DNA of 64,000 nt from Aplysia californica. Taxonomy: Eukaryota; Mollusca; Gastropoda; Aplysiida; Aplysiidae. Where the stretch lies: assembly GCF_000002075.1 (NCBI RefSeq), contig NW_004797314.1, positions 1,432,736-1,496,735 of the forward strand. Reading direction: 5' to 3'. How positions within the stretch are numbered: the first letter of the stretch is position 1; each line of letters opens with the position of its first letter. Under the pieces are notes generated by a model. That model had not been told where the DNA came from. It made no database searches and saw only the letters and a list, made by a program, of their open reading frames with translations. The position numbers and the translations under genes are program-made. Shown here one piece after another: positions 49,901 to 62,800 of the stretch.

Positions 49901-52900
49901 ACTGAAATACTGTCATTAACAAGGTGCATGCACCTCACAGCTATTTGAAGGTAAACTGATTAAGTAAAGCCAGTGCTCTTTGAGAGAAAGAACAATGGAA
50001 GAAACTCATATCTAAGAGCTTAAATACCTTCAGGACAGAGGGATCCGGCAGGACAGCTAGCGCAGTCTGACTCCTGAGCAGCTCCCACTGTGTCCCTGTA
50101 TGTGTCGGCAGGACACGGCACTGGGAGCTCTATGCCGTCAGGGCAGTAGGAGCCAGTGGGGCAGAGGCCAGCACAGACAGTGTCAGCAACACATGCGGTG
50201 AAGTCTGATGTGGAGTTGGGCATGTTCTCCAATGAGCCTGACTTGCAGTAGTAGCCAGCTGAGCAGTTGCCATACAGTTGGCCGTTTCTGAGAAAATAAA
50301 GAGATGTGGTAAGAATGTAAAATAGTAAAGCATTGAGCTCAGAAACAAGAGAACAGAAAGACCACTTCAGTCGTCCTTTTTGAGAATTTATCTTTTGTTC
50401 CTTCTTTTCACTTAAACATTTCTGAGCAAGTAAAGAAACGTTGGAAGTTACAATGATAAAAACAACACTGCAGAGTAATGAAAAACTGGATCTAAAGTAA
50501 AAGCAGTTCAAGTAAAAACAATTGTGAGGCAGTGTGGTGAAATCAGGTGCTCGTCAATATAATGAAAGTGAATAAACTAGCATTTTTCAGCAGGTTTATG
50601 GATTTTTATCGAATTTCGTATTTTGGCTCAACACCTTTCATGCCCACTAAAGAACACATTTCTGAGTGGATTTTACTGGAAAAGGTTGATTAAAGACACA
50701 AAAAATGTAAATTTTGAGTTTCCACTGACTCTCAAGCTAAGGATATTATAACTAATCTTTGGCAGCCATTTTCTCACTAATTTTATCTCTGAAACCAGGT
50801 GACCCCCACCTCCTTCGTTTGCAAATATCTGAACTTCAATTCAAGAGAGAGGGGTATTTTTTTGCTAGAAGCAAGACAAATGAACAAGCTTTATGACAAT
50901 ATTAATAACTCCATATGCCCCAAAATTGACTAGCGCCTGAATCCACCGCGTCGTGACACAATTGTTCAATTGAACCTTTTAGTTTGTTAACAATATTCCA
51001 ATTTAAAAGATAAGCATAGAAATATCAGTCTTCACCTGCAAAACTGCCCAGCCTCACAAGGCAGGCAATCTGACTGAGACTGAAGTTTAGTCATGTTGTC
51101 GTATGTGAACGTTCCATCTGCACAAGGGATTGGAGTAACAGTACCTACAGAGAAAATACAAAAGAATACATTTTATGTCATCATTTCGACAAGCTATGCC
51201 GGTATACAAAATTTTGTTTTCTCCGCATTTCTTGCAAGGAGGGTCCACCTAAAGGACCATTCGTTTCCTACTGATCATCAGACATGAAAACCAGTTTGTA
51301 CTCTTAGACTATACAGGCTGATTCTCAAAGCTACAATGATTGCACATCTAGATATCTTTGGATATTGCTAGAGCAAAAATTTATTGAATTTTTGTCAAAA
51401 GATAAGTCACCAAAATACTTTATCTTCCTTAGTTGTTTGATACTGCACCAGTTGATGAGATGGTACTATGTAAAATTTACAGGTTTTTAGCACTGGATAT
51501 GGGATAAAGTATGCAAGGCTGTTATATATGTCTGGTTTGGATGATGAAAGACTTGCGAGTTGATTCTCTACAGAAGGATGGTATATCAAGTTAAAAGAAC
51601 AACCCATTATAGTCTTTCATTAAAGAAATCACAACATTAACATCTGAAACACAGACAGCTTATGAAATTACCAGTGTAACTAATAGCTCTGCTTACCATT
51701 TGGACAGAAATTGTATTGTGGGCAGTCCTTCAGTTCTGGAGGAATTGTGCTTGGGCAGTAGGAACCTGCCGGACATGAGTCACATGTCCACTGACCGCTA
51801 CTAATTTGGAACAAGCCTGGTGGGCAAATATTAGGATCTGCAGTGCCTTCAGGGCAGTAGTAGCCGACAGGACACAGATAGCCAGACGGTGTCGGAGAGA
51901 TGATGCTGTCGTTAGCTGGACAATAGTAGCCCTGTGTGCACAGACCTGCTGGATCTGTCTGGCCGTCCTGGTCACAGTAGTAGCCACCAGGGCAAGGCAA
52001 ACAGTCTGTCTCCGCCTGACCACCTGTGGAGAAAGATACAAGAGAAGGAGCCTAAGTTCATCGACGTGGAGTTACTTTTTCAGTCTTGTATCTTATCAGA
52101 CACAGACCAGTCATTTTTGGAATTGACATATTACTGTAAGTTTGATTTCAACCTACCTTGTCTGTTTCATAGTTATAAAATTCTTTGCTTTGATGCAACG
52201 GACAAGAGGATCTGAAAACTGATACTAGGAGCACTATTTGTCCATTGTACTGGTTCATTCTCCGGCAGCAGATTGCCACGACCCACTGGGATAAGATATT
52301 GAGAAATATGTACAAAGTGTCTAGACCATGTTAAGAGGACAGAAAATATAATTAAAACTGAAAACTTTTCTTTCAGGCTTATCAATAAAACAAACACAAG
52401 GAAAAGGATGCTTCTACAATGTGTGTATTACCAAGTTAAAACTACAGTTAAAGCTCCAGTTCCCACTGAAGTTTTAAATGAATTCTTTACAACAAAGCAA
52501 GACATTATTCAGTGGTCCCACTCCCAGACAGTTTTACAAAAAACTTCACAGATCACCTGCTTTGATTCTTGATTACTTGATTCCAGAACTGGGGTCTTCA
52601 GAGACGGATTCTATCCATAACGCCTAACCCCTCCTCAACAGGGTTGAAAAATTTGATTCTTTAACTGATTCAGCCCGCAGCACCGCTCACAGCGGCTGAC
52701 AATCTCCTGTGTTTTGACGAAGAGTCACTCAGAGCAGCTCTTATCTATTGCTCCCTTTTCTTCGCATCACTTTCCTCTCGTCTTTTTTCCGAACTGCTTA
52801 CATTCCAACCCTTTATTCTGGTTTTATTGAATATTATTTTGTATTCTGAACATTTTTGTATGTCACACATAAGGTTTTTATCAAATTAAGATATTCCTTT

Positions 52901-55900
52901 ATCAATTTTTTGTGAGACCACTTGTGAGGTCACGTAGCAGTCACAAATTATTTGTGTCCGCAGTCAAAATTAACTGCGGGCTGAATCAGTTAAGGTATTA
53001 ATTCAGCGTAAATATTGTTTCTCTACCTGTGTTATTCCTGATGGTACCAGCCGGGCAAGGCACCATGATGGTGGTGCCCTGGGGGCAATAATGGCCAAGG
53101 ATGCACTCTCCATTCAAGGTGTAGGTCATGTGGATGGATGGAGCTTGGCTGTCCGCACCACCCTCACAGAAGTAGCCAGCATCACAATCACCTGTAGGTA
53201 GTCATTTTATTTATCATAAGCAAAAAATAGGGAACATTGTAAGGGGTTGCACTTCGCTCTGCGGAAAAAAGTCAGATAGCTGTTCTCCATCCACCCCCCA
53301 CCCCCAGTATGGGTGTACATGATGCATGCATGTGTGTGTGCGTGATTGCATATGCAAGTATGCATGCACGCACGTGTGTATATTTATCTGTGATTGAGTT
53401 TTATTGAGTTTTTGTTCAGGGCGTGTCAATGCAATAACAACCATGTCTTGCAAAGGAGGAGATAAGGACAATAATGACACTGAAAATAAGTACAAGGAGC
53501 AAATCACCTACTTAACAATAAGCTTGTGAGTGAGTGAGCTCACTTATGCATGAGTATGTACATATGTGAGAAAGCACAAAAGTATTAAAACATGTACGTG
53601 TGCAAGTTTGTCTGATTACGTGTTCATGTATGAAACATAAAACAAAATATACTGTGACCACCTAGCCCTAACCTAATTATGACAACTTGTACATTAAAGC
53701 ACACCTGTAGGGAAACTGTTGCCAACGCCTTGACAGTACTGGCCGGTGGTGCAGTCCGTACACTGGGAGGCCAGGGACAGACCTGTGATGTTGTTGAATG
53801 TTCCAGCGGGGCACGGCACCAGCTGACCCTCAGGGCAATAGTAACCTGGTGGAAAAAGAACAAAACAATTCACAGTCAAGTGTCATTATAACGTGTCCTC
53901 TTTAGCAGAAAAAAATAGGTTTACTGATGCTATGATAAGCTTTAGTCCTGGTATTTTGTAGTTGTAGTATTCATCATTTCACCCTGTAGTTTTTATTCTT
54001 AGACTTAAAGCAAAGAAAAAGAAACATGGAAATGAAATGTATACTATATTCTAGAAAGCACATTTCTAAGACTTACCTCATACTGCAAATTTCTGTAACT
54101 TATTCCGTCTTTTAATAGAACCAAAGTTATGTCAGCAAACATAAAGCATCATTATAATGTCTTAAATATAATTGATACTCAAATGCTTGTACATATCACA
54201 AGACATATTTATATCTGTATATGTGTTCAATACTATGAATTTCAAATTTATAGAACAGAAAGCAATTATCAACTTCCAACTAGACGAAAAAAATAACCTA
54301 TCCTGCCTTACCAGACTGGCAGGGTTCAGCCATCGTCATGTTCATAGTGGGGCACATGTAACCAGCGGGGCAAATGGTACAGTTGTCCATGCCTTCGTAT
54401 GGCTGGTATGTGCTGATGGGACAGCCTTCCTCTATCAGAGCTCCCTCAATGCAGAAGTAGCCAGCAGGACATATGTAGCCTTCACTGGTGTTATTGGGCG
54501 TAGGTACGGTGCTGCCTCCAGTACAGACATAGCTGAGGACCAGAGACTCAAAGATTGAGTACAATATAACTTTCAAAACATGCATTGTTTATATACATCC
54601 TAAAAAACTGTCCAGTACAACAATACTCCAAAATTCTAAAATATAGAGTAAGAAACATGTTGATGAAGTAAGAATATAAAATAAACATTTAGATAATCGT
54701 TGATCAGATGCTACATAAAAACCATAAACCCACAAGTACATTATTAATTAAACAAAATCCTTAAGAAAGATAAAAATTACAGAAAGACAGAAATAATAAT
54801 GCATTATAGCCAAGCTGATAATTTCCTCAGGCTACTCTCCTTGAATTGCCTAATTTATTAAGAAATGTAATGCAACTGAACTTCAATCTCATGGATGTTG
54901 CACTCATATATTTTTTAGAAAATCCTAGAATCCTACTTCAAATAAACTTAATGCAGTCAGGCACGGAAAACTGAAACGTGTCAGGGATCAACAAACTTGT
55001 TTGACATTCATAATGCAGGTTATCCCATAACGAGAAATTAAAGAGATATCAGTTCGGGAATGACAAATTGTCTGAGCTATCAGTGATTTTGAGTTTCCCA
55101 TGTTCATGTTATCTGTACCCAAGTGTACCAAGTCATCACATACCCGGGTGAACACAGTGGAGCATCATCCACCTTGGTGAAGGCCTTGATGTTACAGTAG
55201 CGACCACGGGGACACGGCTCACAGCCATCGGGACTGGTCACTTCCCTCTCTGTGGAGAAAGTCCCTCTCGGGCATGGGATCGGGTAGCTTGTACCGTTGG
55301 TGCAGTAGTAGCCGATAGGACAGCGGTCGTTGCCAGTGAAAGTGGAGTTGTCGGTGGTGTTTACCTGTGAAAGAATGGAAAGGTAGTTGATGCAGATTTC
55401 ATGTGTGTGTGTATGTGTGTGTATGTGTGCGCGCACATGTATGTGAGTGCGTGCATATTTGTCTGTGCATGTTTGTGTGTGTATGTGCAGGTAATAGTAC
55501 TTATATATGTAAACACATGTAGGGGTGAGAACTATAAGACAGAGGGTTGAAAAAAAAATTATAATCATAAAAGTTCTTTATAGATTTTAGCAGACAGTAG
55601 CAGCTGCTTCACTGTTGGCTTACATTGTCAAAGACAGGAGTAGGAGAACTGGCTCCACCAGTACAGTAGAAGCCAGCCCAGCACTCGCCAGTGGGGCTGT
55701 CCAAGCCGTCCCGGTCACAGTAGTAGCCGGAGGTACAAGACGTGCAGTTGTCCACGGAGGAGTAGTACTCATCTGGGCCAAACGTTCCAGCAGGGCACGG
55801 GAATGACTGACCAGCTGTCGTCTTGGGTGGGCAGTAGTAGCCGGCTGGACAAGGGGTTGGGGTGGACACTGGACCTCCTGGAAGCAAAAACAATACCATG

Positions 55901-56258
55901 TGTGTCAGCAAATTTGTATTGGCATGTTACTGCTTTTTAAAAAATGCAGTAGCCAAGTGCACAATTAAATGAAGATTACCAAAATGATTGTCAAGTAAGT
56001 TAAGGTAAATAAGAACAAACTTAGTATAAGAAAAATTGCAAATATTGTACTTTCATTCACACCAGCTTTTTACTTTATGAAACGTTAACACATTCACCAT
56101 TACATTAGCCAGCTCATAAATATATAATTTGATTGTGAAAAGTCCAGCCATGAAATGACCTACGTCTTCAGTATCATGCCCTTTCTGTCATTGATATAAT
56201 GATCCATGAAATTTGACAGCAAAGATAACAAGATAATGAAACTTTTATTTTTACATGG

Positions 56259-56303
<45 letters not shown>

Positions 56304-56562
56304 GACACACACACACACACACATATGCAATCAAATGTTTCAATGATAGAGGCATGACTCTAAAAGAGAGCCCTATGGGCTAACAAAATCTGTTCCCTAG
56401 CTTTTGAAATTAATTTTTCATTCTGAATTCTAATCAGACGAACCAAGAGACAGTAGAATACTAAAAAAAACTACCAGTTTTTGATAGGAAATGTTCCTTC
56501 GTTAAAGAGCCCCATACCTTAAAAATTTGTACTTATATTTTTATCAGTAGGCCCTATACATA

Positions 56563-56634
<72 letters not shown>

Positions 56635-56649
56635 GTATTTATATAATGT

Positions 56650-56688
<39 letters not shown>

Positions 56689-56790
56689 TGTGTGTGTGTG
56701 TGTGTATGACGGATGTGTAAATGTGTGTGTCAGTGTGTGTACATGTATGGGTGTGTATGTACACATGTGTGAGTGTACGTGTGTGAGTGT

Positions 56791-56860
<70 letters not shown>

Positions 56861-59800
56861 GTGTGTATGTGCTTTGATTAAAAGAAAACTGTTATCAGAT
56901 ATACTCCTGTAGAACAAAAACAAGAACATAAACCACATACATTACTTTCATGACAACATCACAGCGAAAAAATGAAACAAAGAATACGAGGTCAAGTCAG
57001 CAACAAAAGATTTGAGCTGAGACCTACAATAAACAAAAGGTTAGCTTAATTTTCAGCACAACAAAAGAAAGGTTGTTAGTAATTCCCTCCATTTAGGCCA
57101 CAAAATACACTCTCAGACTGAAAAAGATGCAGTCAATCTGAACAAGCAAAATAAATGTATTGACACATAAACATAAATTTTCAATAGGAAAAAAGATATA
57201 TCTATAAGCACCTTAAAAAGTTTGTGGGTTGGCACAGAAAAGCCCATAAGTTCCACAATCATTATTGAAATCCTTACCTATTTAAAGTCTTATCCAGCCA
57301 AATACAAGCACTTTACTTTTTACTTGAAGTCATATCCTTGTTTAAGTATAAAGTTCTAAAGTTTATGAGACATTACAAGTAACATTTCCCTTTGAACAAA
57401 AAAACAATTTAAAAACCAACTTATCTCTATGTCAACATAAACTTGCAAATTTTGATAGGCTTTTCTGTTCAATCACAAATTTTCTGAGTACATGATAGAC
57501 CTGTAAAAAATTCAATAAAAAAAAAAAAAACAAGAAACAAAAACAAAGCAAAGAGTACTTTCAAGAAAAGAGTAATACTTTCATTTGTTCTAGTTTCTTT
57601 CACAATATCAACACATGTGAAAATACTTTGTTAGAAAAATTTTAATGAAGAGAACCACAGACAATAAAGTTGTCCTTGCAATTTATACATGGTTGTTTCA
57701 CTAAGTACTAGGCAATTGATTACAGAATATATACCATCAGCCTGCTGTGAAAATAATATGTTAAGACCAGAATTTTTTTGGTCTAATTGCAGTTACTTAA
57801 CCTATGATATCAGTTACATGTGCTCAAGAAATATTTTGTGGAAATTCAAATTCTAAATGTTGAAAAAAGCAAGAGACAATATTTAATGTCGGTACATACA
57901 ATTGTTAAACAAACAAAACACTTTGTCTTTCTCCTGTAAAATTTTGCTTTCTTGGCTTAGTACATTTAACAATTTGCAAATGATATTAAACATTTTTACC
58001 CACCAGTATACCTCATGATGCCTCCTAAAAGAGCTGTTGTTTTCGGTTACTTTTTTCTGAATAAAAACCCTTTCCTGAAACCTTTTGCAATACAAAAAAA
58101 TCTTTTATTTGGCGAGTAAGTTTTGCTTGACAAAAATAAGGTGTGGCAACCAATATGGAACAAAAAAACATTTAACTTTGGATTCAAATTTTCAATTCTT
58201 TGTATTTTGTATTTCAATTTATAGATCTGAATTGCTTAAGGCATCAATTTAACAATCAACTCCACCTTGTCAAAGATGCCAAAGACCAAATTATGTCCAC
58301 AGAAAAACAATATATATAGATTTTAAAAAGAAAACAATGTAAATCTGGGGATTTGGGATGATAGGTCATTCCATGGAAACGAAAAAGAATTCTAATTGGA
58401 AAACGTACAAGAAAACCATACTTTTAAATCAAAAAGACACACCAAAATCACACTATTTTTGTTTTTACGCTAGAGCCTTACTGGACACATAAAAAGTCAT
58501 TTCGAAGATTGACACTCATCCCACTAGGTAACGGTAAAGAAGAAGAAAACAGGAAAGAAAGAGTGGCAAAGATGAAATACCAAAGAAAACATCAATAGCA
58601 TACGACTGAGTTCAGACGTGCAGGTGCTCAGTTTTTTCCTACCACATTCTACCAAAAGGAGGATTGCACCCTCTACTGGTGTACAATGGGTCTATCTAAA
58701 ATTCTGATCCCCTGAGGGACCAAGATCTAATTCTTTGTCAAACAGAAACAGCACAGACTAAAAACATAGAAAGTTTATAAGAATTCACTTCACTAAAAAG
58801 TATTTTATAACACCCTACGACTGAATCGTCTAACAAATACAACATAGTTTTAAATCCAAAGGAGTGTATGCTGTACCATACTTAGGACTTCAGTCTTGCA
58901 CGGAAGTCATATCAAGTTCGTTGGTGAGAGTGGGTTTCACTGCATTTTTTGCAAACCAGCTTAACTCTTTATCTCCGGCAAGCCGCTCCCAGTGGCTGGC
59001 AGTCGGAATCGCTTTGCCGGTGAGCCGCTGAAAGCGGCTCTGGCACATTACTTTAAGATTACTTTTCGGCAATTGCCAAAAACAGGTCTCTTTTACCGTA
59101 AGTTCATTCATTAGATGAAGAACTATCAAAATAGGTTTGCTAGTTCCGCTTTAATGACCCATTTAATGATGTTTTTGTCATTTTTAGATTTAGCACCAAA
59201 AAAGAGCCCCGGTGTAGTGGGTTCACCCCCCTCGGAGATAAAGAGTTAAATATATATTATATATATGAATATATATTGATGTAATAATCAGACAGCAACA
59301 ATATCATACACGAAAAGCGTATTAGTGATGTAAACAAATACAATAACTGTAAACAAAATGATGCTTGAACTCCTGATAAGTTCTCTTTGTTTTAGTAATG
59401 AATCAAGCAGCCATTAAAATACATTGCAATATGTGCATTTAACCAACCAAAATCCACGCCATCGTTCAACACCCAATTGCTATGGATCCACAGCATAACA
59501 ATAACTTCCACATGCTAGATGCAAAAATCCACATAGAAAGGAACGAAATGACCAAAACACTTATTGTGTGGGTTTTTACCATTTATGACTGTAACATTGG
59601 CTGAAGAGAAAAAATGGTTTTATTAAGGTTAAATTGATATGAGATGAGTAATTTGAAAAACCCCCCAAAATAATGATTTTAATGAGAGGTGAAAATAATC
59701 TAGTTTTAGACATGAAATAAGGAAGTTGTTAAACAATTAATAGCTCTTGCAAGTGCATATTTATTAACAAAGGTGAGAGGAAAAAGTAATCAGTATTATA

Positions 59801-62800
59801 GAAGGGTGGGTTCAAAGAATAGAGACCAAAACAAATCATGCATGAAAATTACAGAAATGTTGGGGTACAAAAAAGATGTGGAAAAATCCACAGTTAAAAT
59901 GAAAGGCATTTATTATGAGGAAGGTTTTACAGAAGAATTTCATGTCCATAGGATGTTTTTCAGAACGGTTAAAAGAAATTATCATCAACATATTATAGAG
60001 AATCAGTTTGGCAAGACTCCAAATAGTATGTTCCCATGAGGCATAAGCGTGTAAGTCAATGAAGGAACAGTCTACCAAATACAGGAAAACATTAAAGGGT
60101 GAGATGAAGTATTTCTGGTTTAACAAACAGTATTGAACAACAGTGTACCAGAAGACACAATCAAAATCTTCCAATCTCTAAAAACATTTTGCAGAAAAGC
60201 TATCAAATCCTTAGCTACTTCATCTTTAACTTTGGTGTCTAGTAGTAGTAGTTGTAATGTTCCATGCTTCATCTTTCTTACCTGCATTGGGATCACAGTA
60301 GTAGCCAGCTGAGCAGTCTACGCATGTGCTCTGTCCCTGGTTTGGCTGGTAGGTTCCGTTGAGACAAGATGTAGGGATGACCGCTCCTGCCTCACAGTAG
60401 TGACCGGCCCAGCACAGATAGGTTCCAGGTGTTGGTGTGTCTTGACCACCAGGACAGTAGTAGCCAGGGTCACAGAGGGCAGTAGGTACAGTGTTGCCCA
60501 GACCTATTTCATAGGACAAATAGTTAACAAATTGTATGAGAGACACTATAATATACGTATCTACTCACAATGTTGCACTACATGGATGCTCAGCTTTTAT
60601 AATGACCTATTTTTTTCCCCCTGTAGTAGAGCTCTTATAACTCACTAGTATCATCACATATTGTTGACTGTACATGTTAGTCCAGTCAAAAAGGTGTCAA
60701 CTCACAAGTGAAAGACTGAGTATCTGATTTCTTGCTGTTCCTGATTAAGACATAGCATTTATGGGAAAGGTTCTTTGCCTATCTGACCAAGTTTCTCCTA
60801 TGAGAAGAGACCAAAAATATCAAACAGAGCCTTGGAGATAAAAACAGAAAGTTGCAATGAACAAGCAACCAAAGTGAGTTGAAGCCATAAGACACTTCAG
60901 TGGAAAGGGACACAAGTCTACAATATATCTCTTCAACTTGAGAGAAAAGCTAAACAACAAACATTTTGACCTCCTACTTATGCAATATTAAATTCTTTTT
61001 GTTAAAACTACAAATAAAACCAATCTCACCTTGACAGTAAGATCCAGCGGTACAGTTGGTGCAGTCTCCCACACTCTGTCCCTGTGGGGAACCAGAGAAT
61101 GTTCCGGCAGGGCACGGCTCAGGTACACTGGTCCCGACTTCACAGTAGTAGCCCACGGGACACACCCACTGGTTGGCTGAGCTGCTGGTGCCGTTACAGT
61201 AGAAGCCACTGCTGCAGTTTCCTGTTATCATAAGTGAGTTTATTTTAGATGACAGAGCTGGAGGATGACCAAAAAGGAATCCAAAGATCATTAAGTGCTG
61301 AATGAGAGTAAGGGAGTCTCATATAGCCTGTATCATTAAGTATTGAGAGTGTAAAAGGATGAAGGACACAAGAATATTGAAGGTCTGGAGTCCAAGTTGT
61401 GTTTGTAAAAGTCACCTTGTTAAGGGAAGGTAGAAGAAAACCAGGTCTGCCTAGAACAACAACCCACAGCAAAAATTAATAATCAATCTCCATCCAATAA
61501 CAAAACATACCCTAGCATGGAAAGGAATACTATATTCTGGTATGAAAATGGGTAATATACATTACAATCAGCTCCACTGCTAGTTGCAAAACCTAATGTC
61601 GATTACCCCTGAGATCACAAATATTGTTTTCTCTACCAGAATTTACGTTAAGAGCCCAGAACTGTTTGTACATGGGAGTAGGCGCAATAAAAATTATCTA
61701 CATCATCATTATTATCAGTATTTTTTAAATCATTATTTTCACTATTTTCTTCATAACCAAGAGATAGTTTGACCCTGACAAAGGCAGCACCCACCTGTGG
61801 GAATGGCCAAGCCTGGAGTCTCACAGTACTGTCCAGGGTCGCAGGCTGTCGGTTTAGCAGAGCCTTGTGGGCAGTAGTAGCCGATGGGACACAAGCCACC
61901 ACTGGTCATTTGGAAGGCTGAACACACACAGTCCCACATCGGAGTGCATGTGTCGTTGGAGTACAGATCACTGGAATTTTGCAGTAAGTAATCAGATAAG
62001 AAGAGTGATGTATTTTTCGAAGCTCAAAGCACTTTCCTGTGTATTCTCTTATAAACATGTAGCTGCTGCCCTTGTTACTGTCCAATAGCTCATTACCTAA
62101 GTCCATTGTCATGAAGTAGACGTAGCATCACCAGGTGCACAATGATATAACTGATGGCTAAAGTGAAAATAAAACACTGGCTTAAACATCTCAATACGTT
62201 GACATTAGAAAACAAATTCAAGCAATCAGAATGTGAGCCACACTTTGGGCCTTCTACACTTCAACAAGTGAACCTGATATTGAGACTTGAACAAAATAGG
62301 TAAAGAAAGCTTAAGCACTTGTGTTGGAACAAAGCACAGGTGAATTCTGAGTTTGCAACAGAGATAAGGATATGCTTCTTTTAATATCACAATAAAACCT
62401 TCTTTCATTTGTCACATCATATAGCCAAAAGAGACTTTTCACATGTTTAAAACTACTCAAAATGACTTCTCTTCAAGACAAATTTACGAAAAGCCGTTGT
62501 CATCACCAAATAAGACTGTTAAAACTCCAAAAATGCAGACAAATTTATTTCCAAAAAGTAGAAAACTGACTTGCAATGTTGTAGTTCAATAGGGGTAAAA
62601 GAAAAGAAAAGAAATGTAATGTGTTCGTGCACACGATGCGAGTTCATTGTGAACACAGCAGAAAGTAAAGTTGTAACAATTGCTTCCTTCACATCTTTTC
62701 ATATGTTTATTCTGTACACAGTTGAAACAAAAGCTAATAAGAGTTGCCATTATCTCCACAAACTAACCTTGTTGTTCCATTGACTGTAGTGAGGTTTCCA

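Noticed and set aside
59773-60039. Plus-strand frame of 88 residues inside the intron between exons 5 and 4
   Set aside because: No family resemblance, AT-driven composition and no supporting signals; treated as chance.
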